Below are positions 1-7,407 of a DNA stretch of 23,575 nt, in pieces. The notes under the pieces were generated by a model that was given only the letters and a program-made list of their open reading frames with translations, was not told the DNA's origin and ran no database searches. Source of the stretch: CAIZQW01 sp964459675 (GTDB lineage Bacteria; Verrucomicrobiota; Kiritimatiellia; RFP12; UBA1067); the NCBI GenBank assembly GCA_964459675.1, contig CAYWNP010000033.1, positions 1-23,575 of the forward strand, written 5' to 3'. The position numbers were made by a program, and so were the translations under genes. Within the stretch, counting starts at the first letter, position 1. Each line of letters begins with the position of its first letter.

Positions 1-157
1 AAGTTTTTGAATGCGGTGTTTAATTCTAATCCTCCAAATCCTGTCCATCCTGTCAAAAATAGTTTCTCTCTTTTCGCAAGCCTGCAACTCTTTCGCATAT
101 ATGAGAAGATAAAGGCCAAAGCGAGGTGACCGCTCATCATTTAAACAGAACAATTAC
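1..157. other. Non-coding stretch with repeat-like and T/C-rich motifs
   Basis: No credible gene is seen here. The segment at about 28-58 has an internal duplication (ATCCTGTCC followed by ATCCTGTCA) and resembles intergenic repeats I have seen in environmental genomes; that resemblance is from memory. Positions 63-74 read TTTCTCTCTTTT and 88-97 read CTCTTTCGCA. These lie 76-110 bases upstream of the -24 element at 173-174 and resemble a motif upstream of the pilin promoter at 7504-7543, so they may be activator sites. Confidence 0.4.
63..97 (+). promoter_or_regulatory. Putative activator site upstream of the minor-pilin operon
   Basis: TTTCTCTCTTTT (63-74) matches TTTCTCGCTTTT at 7504-7515 at 11 of 12 positions. 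A related CTCTTTTCGCA / CTCTTTCGCA pair starts at 68 and 88, 20 bases apart or about two helical turns. The distance to the sigma-54-like promoter at 171-187 suits an NtrC-family activator. Low base complexity makes chance similarity possible. Confidence 0.35.
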
Positions 158-170
158 TTGACTTTCTTGT

Positions 171-187
171 GTGGCATCTTTTATGCT
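171..187 (+). promoter_or_regulatory. Sigma-54-like promoter of the PAS/minor-pilin operon
   Basis: GTGGCATCTTTTATGCT keeps the invariant GG (173-174) and GC (185-186) at exactly the spacing of the sigma-54 consensus TTGGCAC-N5-TTGCW, with mismatches at three less critical positions. A start of transcription near 198 is expected, right at the ATG at 199. An overlapping sigma-70-like reading (TTGACT 158-163, 18-base spacer, TATGCT 182-187) is possible, so the sigma factor is not settled. Confidence 0.45.
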
Positions 188-198
188 AATTGAAAGCT

Positions 199-1272
199 AT
201 GAAGACAACAAATCTATCCTCCCGAACGATTAAAATTGATATCCGCCCTCTCGCTTACGAGGCACAGCCGCCACAATGCGATGAGGCGCTGGTAAAGGCT
301 CAGAGCTTATTGAGCCAAATTGATTATAGATTCATGTTTGATCGCGCGTATGCTGCGATCTTGTTGGTTGACAATAATGGGCAAATTCTCTCTTGGAATT
401 CCCGGGCTTTGGAGTTTTTTGGCTATACCCCAGAGGAACTTTCTCGGAAAAACATACAAACGGTCATTGCGGGAATGAATGAAATGATCCTTGCAACAAT
501 CAAGGAAACCGTTCAGCGCGGACAGCACATGCGCATTCAGGCCTTTGGAATGCTGAATAATGGTGAAATGAATGCCTTGGAGCTGGTGATCACCGGGAAC
601 GGGCTAAACGATACAGATCATTTCTGTTGCCTCATTAAAAACATCCAGACGGAATGGCAGATGGAGCAGAACCTGAACTCCGCCTACCACGCCATGGACA
701 ATACCGACTTGGGTATCGGCATCGTAAACATGGCTGGCGTGATCATCTATGCGAACCGAACCATGATTCGTCTCTTGGCCGACGGGAATGAGGCCGGCAT
801 CCTCCGTAAACCCTTGACGGACTGGTTTGACAGTACCTCTATCGTACAACCGCTCTTGGCGTCCATAAAAAAGCAGGAGGGTTGGTCTGCCGAGAAGAGC
901 ATCCTCATCGGAGAGAAGAGTTGTTGTTTCACGCTCTCTGCCGTGCCGGACATCAATTCGGATAATGAACTGACGGGCATGGTTCTCTCAATCCGTGACG
1001 TTGCGGAAAATCGCCGACTGGAGATTGCTCAACAACAGGCCGCACGCGATCGCACCATCTTGGAGAGCTTAGGATCCATCTGTCATACGCTGACTCAGCC
1101 AATGACGGTTCTTCTGACCAGCGTCGAACTCTTGAAGCTTGAGACGGGCATTGATGATTCCCAGAAAAAAGAGATTATTTCGCTCTGCTATGACACTGTT
1201 TTAAACATGCGCGAACAGTTGGTAAGCCTGAATAGCCGGTGCATGGAGAGAAAACCTCTTGAACAGACCTAG
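199..1272 (+). CDS. PAS-PAS protein with HisKA-like C-terminus, no ATPase domain
   Basis: The product is about 357 aa, soluble, with no signal peptide or membrane helix. Two PAS domains cover about residues 47-155 and 162-275; the first has the typical W-N and GYTPEEL features. A helical tail (about 285-350) resembles a histidine-kinase dimerisation domain, with SICHTLTQPM in the H-box place, so a histidine is kept at about residue 296. The protein then ends: no HATPase domain follows. It therefore cannot phosphorylate itself and may dimerise with, or be modified by, another kinase, for example the one at 13062-14996 (inference). I chose ATG 199; an in-frame TTG at 190 adds three residues. 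No Shine-Dalgarno is visible and the promoter abuts the start, so a leaderless mRNA is possible. It is the first gene of a + strand run leading into minor pilins. Confidence 0.75.
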   Translation: MKTTNLSSRTIKIDIRPLAYEAQPPQCDEALVKAQSLLSQIDYRFMFDRAYAAILLVDNNGQILSWNSRALEFFGYTPEELSRKNIQTVIAGMNEMILATIKETVQRGQHMRIQAFGMLNNGEMNALELVITGNGLNDTDHFCCLIKNIQTEWQMEQNLNSAYHAMDNTDLGIGIVNMAGVIIYANRTMIRLLADGNEAGILRKPLTDWFDSTSIVQPLLASIKKQEGWSAEKSILIGEKSCCFTLSAVPDINSDNELTGMVLSIRDVAENRRLEIAQQQAARDRTILESLGSICHTLTQPMTVLLTSVELLKLETGIDDSQKKEIISLCYDTVLNMREQLVSLNSRCMERKPLEQT

Positions 1273-1331
1273 GTTTGGCAGTATACTTATTATTACTCAG
1301 ACAGAGCACACGTGAGAGGAGAACAGTAACT

Positions 1332-1805
1332 ATGAATACGAACCAAAAAAACCGAGGAATGTCCATCTTAGAAATGACGTTCGCGTCAGCAATTTTCATG
1401 ATGGTCATCGTCAGTGTTTTTCCACTGATTGACGGGGTGGTCGGGCGTTTCCAGATGGCACGTGACCATTATATGGCAACCTCGATCTGTCAATCGCGCA
1501 TCGAACGTGCACGAATGGTACCTTTTAGCGACCTAAGTCTTTTCATCGAGTCCACCAACAGCCCTTCTTATTTGAATGACGTGGGAGAGACCTATCCTGA
1601 GGGTCGCTTCAAACGCGTGACCACGGTATCGACCAATAGTCCTGCCGCTGGCCTGACAAGCATGACAGTCGCCACGTATATCTGTTACTGTTCCCGCTTC
1701 GGTTGGCGCAAAACCTTCCATCCTATTAGCAGCAGTTCATTCAAGTGCAAGTTTACGGATGAAAAAGAGGAGCTGAGCTACATCTTCACCACGTACAATC
1801 AATAG
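1332..1805 (+). CDS. Prepilin-like minor pilin (PilV/GspI position)
   Basis: The product is 157 aa with a class III prepilin leader: a short positive N-terminus, then NRG/MSILE, with cleavage expected after Gly9 and the conserved Glu at +5 (Glu14). A hydrophobic helix of about 20 residues follows. The rest is a small globular domain with a Cys-Tyr-Cys in the C-terminal half. The ATG at 1332 is preceded by GAGAGGAG (1314-1321); an upstream TTG at 1275 in frame would bury the prepilin leader and is rejected. It is the first of three prepilin-like genes in V-W-X order, which points to a tip or priming complex of a type IV pilus or type II secretion pseudopilus. The exact family assignment is by N-terminus and position; the C-terminal part is not recognised. 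Confidence 0.8.
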   Translation: MNTNQKNRGMSILEMTFASAIFMMVIVSVFPLIDGVVGRFQMARDHYMATSICQSRIERARMVPFSDLSLFIESTNSPSYLNDVGETYPEGRFKRVTTVSTNSPAAGLTSMTVATYICYCSRFGWRKTFHPISSSSFKCKFTDEKEELSYIFTTYNQ

Positions 1806-1847
1806 CCTCTGCTGGCTGATCTCAAACCAAACTGAAAGGGTTCTGCC

Positions 1848-4148
1848 ATGAAAAAATGTGTTGATCGTCGAGAAAACGGTTTTACGTTGCTGGAACTCAT
1901 GATGTCGTTAGGCATGATGTCGTTAGTCATCGGGATGGCCATGAGCTCTTGGCTTTCGTTCATGCAAAAGAGTAATCGTGCCAATGCTCAGTCAGGCCTT
2001 GACATGGAGGCCCGAAGCATCATCGAAAATTTCCGCTCTGAGATGAGCAAGACCTCGCGCGAATCCATTATCTTCTACCCGGAAGACCAAGCTCCCTACC
2101 AAGCCGTATCCTTTGCCCTCCCGGCAGACCAAGATGGTGACGGGCTCATGGACATGAATACTGCCACCAGCAACATCCTCTGGCGCCAGACCATTGTCTA
2201 TCATATTTTTAACCAACCTCCTAAACCTCCCCAGATGAAGCGGACCCAGTTCAATAATCGTAACTCGGCTGCCTCCTTTGCAGAGCGGTACGCTCAGGTT
2301 CAAGCCGTAGTCACCGCAGGAGTCGGTACTTCAGCGTGCCTCGCAAATGAAACCACCTCAACACGCGTGATGTTCGAAAACCTCTTCACAGGGCGTCTCT
2401 GGCATGCTGAAGCACGTTTTGATGGCTATGCGCCAGTAGCAAACACAAAAGAGACTGTCAACTTCGGTGTGACACCTGTACAGGCGGGTCCCCAGCAAGT
2501 CACTTTTACCATTGTGGATAAAAACCCCAACTCCAGCGGGCGGAAATTTGGCTTAGACCGGATCACCGCTAGCGCATCCGGATGGTCCATGGAGGCTGAG
2601 CTGCTTCCCGGAACAGATAGCATCTCCAAGACGTTTACAGGACCCGGAGGGGCCAGCGCAGCATACGGCCTCCTGGCGGCGACCACGGCAGACGGACAGA
2701 CAGTCAACTTAACGGTCAATAACGATGCAGTAGAAGATGCTATTTTCATAGGAGAAACTCGCAATATTCTCTTATCAAATACCGTAGTCCGGCTCGACGA
2801 AAACTATAAACCAACCGGTTTTGCCAGCGGGGTGAACTGTGCCAAGCTTGATGGCACGTGTACAAACGCTTGGAGCGCATCAGAGCAGGCGCTAAGCTCT
2901 GCGACTTGGCCTTGGTCAGTCACCACCAACGTGGTGGGGAATGAATTCGTTTTTCGTATCCCCATTCTCTCGGACCAAACGATCAATGCGGCCGGGGAAC
3001 CGAGTGCTTATGGCATTAAAAAGAGTGGCTTTAACCCTGTCTTCCGCGTAACAAAGCTGAGTTCAAACGGAGACCTTGATATCACACACGCCTCTTTCGT
3101 CATTATCCCTAAAACTGACCTGCCGCTTAAGTCAGACGGAACTGTTGACATCGATTCTATCGGCCCCAACATCGGCTCTAACGCAGACATCATCCCGCTC
3201 AACGTCTGGCAGAACGGTGCTGTCACCACGTGGAAAAACGCCTCGCCCACCAGCAGTGCTCAAGCAAGCCAACTTGTTGAACTCCACAATGCCACCCTGC
3301 GCGACATAAAAGTTCCCATGGGGAGCTTTATCATGCTTCAATTGGTCGTCAAGCTTGGAGCAATAAACAATTTGGAATTTCTGTATCCCGTAACCAGGTC
3401 GGACATACCTGGATGCTGGTTCGCGTATAATTTGTCTTCCGCTACAACTGCAATGACACTGGTCTCGACCCCATCGTGGACATGGTCGGATGGAACATAC
3501 AGTTTGTGGGGGTCCTCCGCCTATCTCGCATTCCTGAAATCGCTTGTGGTCAACTATCCTGACGATGGGGACTTCATCTCGCATGTCTTTGACACGACCG
3601 ACACCACAGGCAAGCAGAAGAATATCCTCTGGGAAACTCTCATGCCCGCAGGCGGTGGCGGAACCTTTGATTTCTATGCCCGTTCAGGGAACTCACTCTC
3701 TTCCAATGGGTTCGACATTGAAGACGCCTCTGCCTGGGGATCCTTGAGCCCCCTCTCCTCGTCACCCCCGTCAACAGGGATCTCGATCGGAACTGGGCGC
3801 TATGTGCAATACAGAGCAGTCTTTGTATCTCAAAAATCTCACCTCGCTCCAGACGCAGGAGCCCCTACATCCTCTTCAAGTCCGGGGCCCTACCGAAATG
3901 ACACGCCCCGTCTGAGATGGGCCAGGGTCACCTATTCAGGCCTGCCTAAGTACGTAGAAGTTGCCGGCGAGTTGCTAAAAGGTCCTGATTGTGGTATATT
4001 TTCAGTGAAGGTGAATGGTAAGGAGCTTGTCCGTGGCGTCACCATGGAGATTGAAATCTTCAAAGATATACGAGGTGTCGGCGGCGTACCCCTTCGGATC
4101 AAATCAGCAGCCTCTGCAGAAGTTGATCCGAGGAACACAGGAAAGTAA
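1848..4148 (+). CDS. Very large prepilin-like protein (PilW/GspJ position) with C-terminal beta-sandwich
   Basis: The product is 766 aa. A prepilin leader is clear: cleavage after Gly11 in NGFTLLELM, Glu16 at +5, then a hydrophobic helix to about residue 38. Ordinary PilW or GspJ proteins are about 200-350 aa, so the body is two to three times longer than usual. It is rich in Ser, Thr, Asn and Gly. About residues 570-700 read like a beta-sandwich carbohydrate-binding or discoidin-like fold, with FDFYARSG near 607 and GRYVQYRAVF at 650-659, followed by TPRLRWARVTYSG; this is pattern reading, not a domain hit. Cys163, Cys331 and Cys338 could form disulfides. The likely role is a minor pilin exposed at the tip that carries an adhesive or substrate-binding module (inference). 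The start is preceded by AAAGGG and it lies 42 bases after the previous gene. Confidence 0.75.
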   Translation: MKKCVDRRENGFTLLELMMSLGMMSLVIGMAMSSWLSFMQKSNRANAQSGLDMEARSIIENFRSEMSKTSRESIIFYPEDQAPYQAVSFALPADQDGDGLMDMNTATSNILWRQTIVYHIFNQPPKPPQMKRTQFNNRNSAASFAERYAQVQAVVTAGVGTSACLANETTSTRVMFENLFTGRLWHAEARFDGYAPVANTKETVNFGVTPVQAGPQQVTFTIVDKNPNSSGRKFGLDRITASASGWSMEAELLPGTDSISKTFTGPGGASAAYGLLAATTADGQTVNLTVNNDAVEDAIFIGETRNILLSNTVVRLDENYKPTGFASGVNCAKLDGTCTNAWSASEQALSSATWPWSVTTNVVGNEFVFRIPILSDQTINAAGEPSAYGIKKSGFNPVFRVTKLSSNGDLDITHASFVIIPKTDLPLKSDGTVDIDSIGPNIGSNADIIPLNVWQNGAVTTWKNASPTSSAQASQLVELHNATLRDIKVPMGSFIMLQLVVKLGAINNLEFLYPVTRSDIPGCWFAYNLSSATTAMTLVSTPSWTWSDGTYSLWGSSAYLAFLKSLVVNYPDDGDFISHVFDTTDTTGKQKNILWETLMPAGGGGTFDFYARSGNSLSSNGFDIEDASAWGSLSPLSSSPPSTGISIGTGRYVQYRAVFVSQKSHLAPDAGAPTSSSSPGPYRNDTPRLRWARVTYSGLPKYVEVAGELLKGPDCGIFSVKVNGKELVRGVTMEIEIFKDIRGVGGVPLRIKSAASAEVDPRNTGK

Positions 4149-4167
4149 ACAAAAGAAGGAGGTTATC

Positions 4168-5280
4168 ATGAAAACGAATAACGGTCAAAAAAAGAGTGCA
4201 CAGTCTGGATCAGCGATCATCACTGTTCTCGGGCTTGTTTCACTGATTAGCATCGCCAGCGGATACATTGCCTTTACGGCCTCCCAGGAGATGCATGCCT
4301 CTCAAAATCTTCGCGAGTCATTAAAAGCCAAGATGATTGCAGAGTCAGGGCTCAACAGAGCATACAACAATATCAAAACTAATTTTTCAACCGCCAACGG
4401 GTTGAGCCTTCAAGGTGAGTTTGGAGGGGGTTCGTATGTTGTCACAAGTGTAGCTGATGCTACTTCAGCCAACCGTTACAAGCTTATTTCAACAGGCACC
4501 TGTGGGAAGCTGGGCAAATGGAAGGTCTCGGCTGATGTGCAAAACCGTCCGATCGTGACAAGCGGTTCGGATCCGGCCGATCTCTACTATGCACTTGATT
4601 ACGATATCCTGACTGGAGGTATTCTGACGCTTAAGGGAAACTTTAAAGCCGATGTGAACAAGATCCATGCGAATGGGAACATCGACTCCAAGGGAAGTAG
4701 CACGGTGAACACCCTCGTGATTTCGAGCTCTGGAACCGTCACCCTTAAAAATACTACTGGAACCACCACAGTTCTGCAGAACCAACCAGCAAAGAATATC
4801 TCGCCTGCCGCACTTACGGCAGCGATCAATGCGTTGAAGGCCTTCGCAGAAAAGAATGGTGCCAAGTATGCGACCGGCGCACAGATCCCGAATGCTCCAC
4901 CCGGAGGAGTCGCCTGGTGTACTGGGGATGCCTCCGGTTTTAGCGGGGCGGGAACGGGTTGCTTCATCTTTGATGGAACGCCTGCGCTGCAAGGCGGCGG
5001 AGCTCAAACCATACAATCCGTGAACGGATACCCTGCCCTGATTATCCTCGGCACGGGTACTGTGCATATCAACGCACAAAAGACTATCAAAGGGGCTATT
5101 CTCATTCCCAATGGCAGTATCTTTCTGAATGGAACGGCCGCCTTTTACGGTCCCATCCTCGTGGGCCAGACCTTCACAGGAAATGGCACGGCCGACCTCT
5201 ATGCCGGAGACGGGCAAGGGTTCTCGCTCCCTCCGAACACTACACAAACGGACAAGGTCGTCATCTCGGCATGGCACTAA
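4168..5280 (+). CDS. PilX/GspK-like prepilin with repetitive beta-rich body
   Basis: The product is 370 aa. The N-terminus (QSGSAIITVLGLVSLISIAS) matches the PilX-type pilin start: a Gly before a hydrophobic helix and no Glu at +5, as is common in PilX and GspK proteins. Immediately after the helix comes the PilX-like stretch with AESGLNRAYNNI. From about residue 140 to the end the sequence is Gly-, Thr- and Asn-rich with short alternating strands (GTVTLKNTTGTTTV; IKGAILIPNGSIFLNG), suggesting a beta-helix or polymer-forming fold, as seen at the C-terminus of some PilX-N proteins. The ATG is fixed by an excellent AAGGAGG at 4157-4163; the longer ORF from 4015 overlaps the preceding gene and is rejected. 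It completes the V-W-X set. Confidence 0.75.
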   Translation: MKTNNGQKKSAQSGSAIITVLGLVSLISIASGYIAFTASQEMHASQNLRESLKAKMIAESGLNRAYNNIKTNFSTANGLSLQGEFGGGSYVVTSVADATSANRYKLISTGTCGKLGKWKVSADVQNRPIVTSGSDPADLYYALDYDILTGGILTLKGNFKADVNKIHANGNIDSKGSSTVNTLVISSSGTVTLKNTTGTTTVLQNQPAKNISPAALTAAINALKAFAEKNGAKYATGAQIPNAPPGGVAWCTGDASGFSGAGTGCFIFDGTPALQGGGAQTIQSVNGYPALIILGTGTVHINAQKTIKGAILIPNGSIFLNGTAAFYGPILVGQTFTGNGTADLYAGDGQGFSLPPNTTQTDKVVISAWH

Positions 5281-5303
5281 CCCAAGGAGTACCTTGAGAG
5301 GAA

Positions 5304-5337
5304 TAATGGAATGTTGGAATATCCCAACATTCCATTA
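5304..5337 (+). repeat. Perfect 14-bp inverted repeat between PilX-like gene and next gene
   Basis: TAATGGAATGTTGG (5304-5317) is the exact reverse complement of 5324-5337, with a 6-base loop. No T-run follows, so it is not a typical intrinsic terminator. It could stabilise or process the mRNA between 4168-5280 and 5363-6475, or be a remnant of an intergenic repeat. Confidence 0.7.
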
Positions 5338-5362
5338 AAGCTATAGACAGTCGCTTATCCTT

Positions 5363-6475
5363 ATGACAAAAATTCCTTTAGATGAAGCTCTCTCGCTTGT
5401 TCGTGATTTTGGTCTCTTGGTCAACCAGGCGGCCATCTATGGGGTGGAGCACCGCGTCATACAAGACCAAGCGGGTGAGTTCTTTAAACGCATCCAGGAG
5501 CTTGCAAAAGCCCATGAGATGATTGAGTTTTCCATCAAAGGGGATAAGCTGGCGGTGAACGGAGAGGCTGAGGGGATGGATCTGATGTCCACACGCAACC
5601 TGAAGGAGCGGATGGTCATTCATAAATTGCCAGGCATCTTCTTCTCCCCGCAGCTCAAACAAGACGATTTTTTGTCCTTTCTCGCTTGCCTCGCGAAACC
5701 CCCAGTCCGAGTACAGGAGATGGGGGGCTTTGAACAGGTCTTAAAAGAGTCAAATATGAAGGGCGTAAGCCTTGTTCATTTCGTCTATGAACGGGTCGAC
5801 ACGTCAACGTCTAAGAGTGGGGCGCCTTCTCAAAAAGGGGAGGAAAAACAACCCCCAGCCAGACAGCACAAGTCTTCACCCAAAAGAACATACGATATTT
5901 TAGAAGATAGCGGCCAAGAGGTCTCTTCGTCCAACAATCCTGAAAAAGATGTGACGCGACAGGCTGGCCGTGCGCGCCAGAGAGTCCAAACAGAATTAGA
6001 CTCCCTGCTGAACGACGTCACTCAGCTTGTTGGCCATGAGGACGATCCAAAAGATACGCGGATGATCGAAAAGCTCCGCTCTATTCGGAACACCTTACGT
6101 ACCTCAACCGAAACATCCAAAGAGCGGATAACCACCTTTTTAGGCCCCCTTGCCAAGGGAGAACCGACCTCTGATGCCAGTAGAGCGCGCGAAAATAGAG
6201 TCAACGTCCTTGATTTTAGACATTCTGAATACATGCGCCGGTTTGCAGAGTTGACACAAGAGATCGCACAGCCGCTCACCATCACGAACGGTGTGATTGA
6301 ATTGCTGGGGAAGGGGCAGGCCGGGCCTCTCACAGAAACACAGATGGAGTTTATTAATCTGGCGCTTGAAAGCGTTGATCGCGTCAATCAGCTGATCAAC
6401 TATATGCACACGCTTTACGGTGAGCCTGCTTCCTATATTCCCGACGCCGGCATCGTCCAAGAGACCTATAAATAG
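5363..6475 (+). CDS. Signalling-like protein ending in HisKA-like module lacking the His
   Basis: The product is 370 aa, soluble. Residues 1-145 form an alpha/beta domain of the kind found at the N-terminus of some HD-GYP or HEAT-repeat proteins (pattern around AAIYGVEHRVI and GDKLAVNGEAEG); the assignment is tentative. A charged, low-complexity linker covers about 146-205, a helical segment about 206-275, then a HisKA-like two-helix module (about 290-355). Its H-box reads LTQEIAQPL, so Gln299 stands where histidine is expected, and no ATPase domain follows. It looks like a pseudo-dimerisation domain, parallel to the C-terminus of the protein at 199-1272. No Shine-Dalgarno is seen before ATG 5363. 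It is the last gene of the + strand run and converges on the pilin genes at a shared terminator. Confidence 0.65.
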   Translation: MTKIPLDEALSLVRDFGLLVNQAAIYGVEHRVIQDQAGEFFKRIQELAKAHEMIEFSIKGDKLAVNGEAEGMDLMSTRNLKERMVIHKLPGIFFSPQLKQDDFLSFLACLAKPPVRVQEMGGFEQVLKESNMKGVSLVHFVYERVDTSTSKSGAPSQKGEEKQPPARQHKSSPKRTYDILEDSGQEVSSSNNPEKDVTRQAGRARQRVQTELDSLLNDVTQLVGHEDDPKDTRMIEKLRSIRNTLRTSTETSKERITTFLGPLAKGEPTSDASRARENRVNVLDFRHSEYMRRFAELTQEIAQPLTITNGVIELLGKGQAGPLTETQMEFINLALESVDRVNQLINYMHTLYGEPASYIPDAGIVQETYK

Positions 6476-6483
6476 AAAAAAGG

Positions 6484-6509
6484 AAGGACGTGGAGAATTC
6501 CACGTCCTT
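6484..6509. terminator. Bidirectional terminator between signalling gene and pilin 1
   Basis: AAGGACGTGGA (6484-6494) pairs perfectly with TCCACGTCCTT (6499-6509) across a 4-base loop. On the - strand it is followed by a run of six T, a strong terminator for the pilin at 6538-6897. On the + strand only AACTTTTAT follows, giving weaker termination of the gene ending at 6475. Confidence 0.85.
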
Positions 6510-6537
6510 AACTTTTATACTAATCAGCCAGTACTTA

Positions 6538-6897
6538 CTAGTTCTTGTACATCGAATGAATGTATTCTCGCTCACTACCTGATGTCGTAGGATTCGGGCA
6601 TACGATAGTAGCTGTCGCATCCACTGTATAGGTGATCTTGGTTGCGGGGCAAACAGGTGTCACCCTCACATAAAGGGAGACGCCACAGAGTGATCCAACA
6701 CCGATCGATGTGGCTCCAGTCAGCAGAGCCTGCTCACGAGCACCTTCGAGCTGCTTCATGTTTGCAATACATGAGCCACAGTGAGAAATCTTGCGAGATC
6801 TCAGGAAGTTCGGAATAGCAACAGCGGCCAAAATACCGATAATAGCCACCACGATCATGATTTCAACTAGCGTGAATCCTCTACGATGACTTCTCAT
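6538..6897 (-). CDS. Type IV major pilin-like protein, copy 1
   Basis: The product is 119 aa with a textbook prepilin start: cleavage after Gly7, Phe8 at +1, Glu12 at +5 (RRGFTLVEIM) and a hydrophobic helix ending in AIPNFLRSR, as in GspG/PilA-type pilins. The small C-terminal domain has five cysteines (C40, C43, C71, C83 and C100 by my count) that could crosslink it. The protein matches copy 2 (6990-7349) at about 98 of 119 positions. GGGAGGG lies just upstream of the start. It has no recognisable promoter of its own; transcription probably arrives by read-through of the terminator at 6930-6965, so it may be the less expressed copy (inference). Confidence 0.9.
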   Translation of the reverse strand: MRSHRRGFTLVEIMIVVAIIGILAAVAIPNFLRSRKISHCGSCIANMKQLEGAREQALLTGATSIGVGSLCGVSLYVRVTPVCPATKITYTVDATATIVCPNPTTSGSEREYIHSMYKN

Positions 6898-6929
6898 AGC
6901 ACCCTCCCTTCTAGTTGTTTAAAGAGGAA

Positions 6930-6965
6930 AAGTTAAGGACTTGGAAAACTCCACGTCCTTAACTT
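6930..6965 (-). terminator. Terminator/attenuator between the two pilin genes
   Basis: The arms 6930-6945 and 6950-6965 are 16 bases each with one mismatch and a 4-base loop. The inner part repeats the GGAC and CCACGTCCTT of the terminator at 6484-6509, so the hairpin was duplicated with the gene. Downstream on the - strand comes TTTCCTCTTT, a modest T-rich tail. Partial read-through would set the ratio of the two pilins. Confidence 0.8.
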
Positions 6966-6989
6966 TTATACGAATCAGCGCATGACTGA

Positions 6990-7349
6990 CTAGTTCTTGT
7001 ACAGCGAGTGAACGTATTCTGGCTCAGAACCGCCTGTTGAGGGATTCGGGCAAACGATCGATGCTGTTGCGTCCACAGAGTAGGTAACCTTCGTTGCGGG
7101 GCAAACCGGGGTCACCTTCACATAAAGAGAGGCGCCACAGAGTGATGCAATACCGATCGTTGTCGTTCCTGCCAGCAATGCCTGTTCACGAGCACCTTCG
7201 AGCTGCTTCATGTTTGCGATACAGGAGTTGCACTGAGAAATCTTACGGGATCTCAGGAAGTTCGGGATAGCAACAGCGGCCAAAATACCGATAATAGCTA
7301 CCACGATCATGATTTCAACGAGTGTGAAACCTTTACGATTCATCTTCAT
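6990..7349 (-). CDS. Type IV major pilin-like protein, copy 2 (promoter-proximal)
   Basis: The product is 119 aa. The prepilin leader is MKMNRKG, with Phe8 at +1 and Glu12 at +5, followed by the invariant hydrophobic helix. The first 59 residues differ from copy 1 only in the leader and at residues 39 and 41; the remaining differences lie in the globular part (TTIGIASL against TSIGVGSL, for example), and all cysteines are kept. AAAGGA precedes the ATG. It sits directly behind a near-consensus sigma-54 promoter (7408-7424) and next to an NtrC-family activator, the arrangement known for PilS/PilR-controlled pilA genes. This is most likely the main subunit of the filament. GspG of a type II secretion system is the alternative; its usual C-terminal calcium-binding features are not evident. 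Confidence 0.92.
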   Translation of the reverse strand: MKMNRKGFTLVEIMIVVAIIGILAAVAIPNFLRSRKISQCNSCIANMKQLEGAREQALLAGTTTIGIASLCGASLYVKVTPVCPATKVTYSVDATASIVCPNPSTGGSEPEYVHSLYKN

Positions 7350-7407
7350 AGTATGTTCCTTTCGAGTTGTTTTACACCGACACCTCTGTCGGTTGTCTTA
7401 TCTTTAG

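Noticed and set aside
1275..1290. Second sigma-54-like site (TTGGCA with downstream TTAT)
   Set aside because: The -24 half is good but the -12 GC is missing, and the gene is already within the operon.
1275..1331. Earlier TTG start for the PilV-like gene
   Set aside because: It would place 19 residues before the short prepilin leader; the ATG at 1332 has a Shine-Dalgarno sequence.
3132..3584. 150-aa - strand frame
   Set aside because: Antisense to the giant PilW-like gene, no family features and no start signals.
4489..5277. 262-aa open frame on the - strand
   Set aside because: It lies entirely antisense to the PilX-like gene, which has a strong Shine-Dalgarno site and a prepilin leader; the translation looks unlike a protein family.
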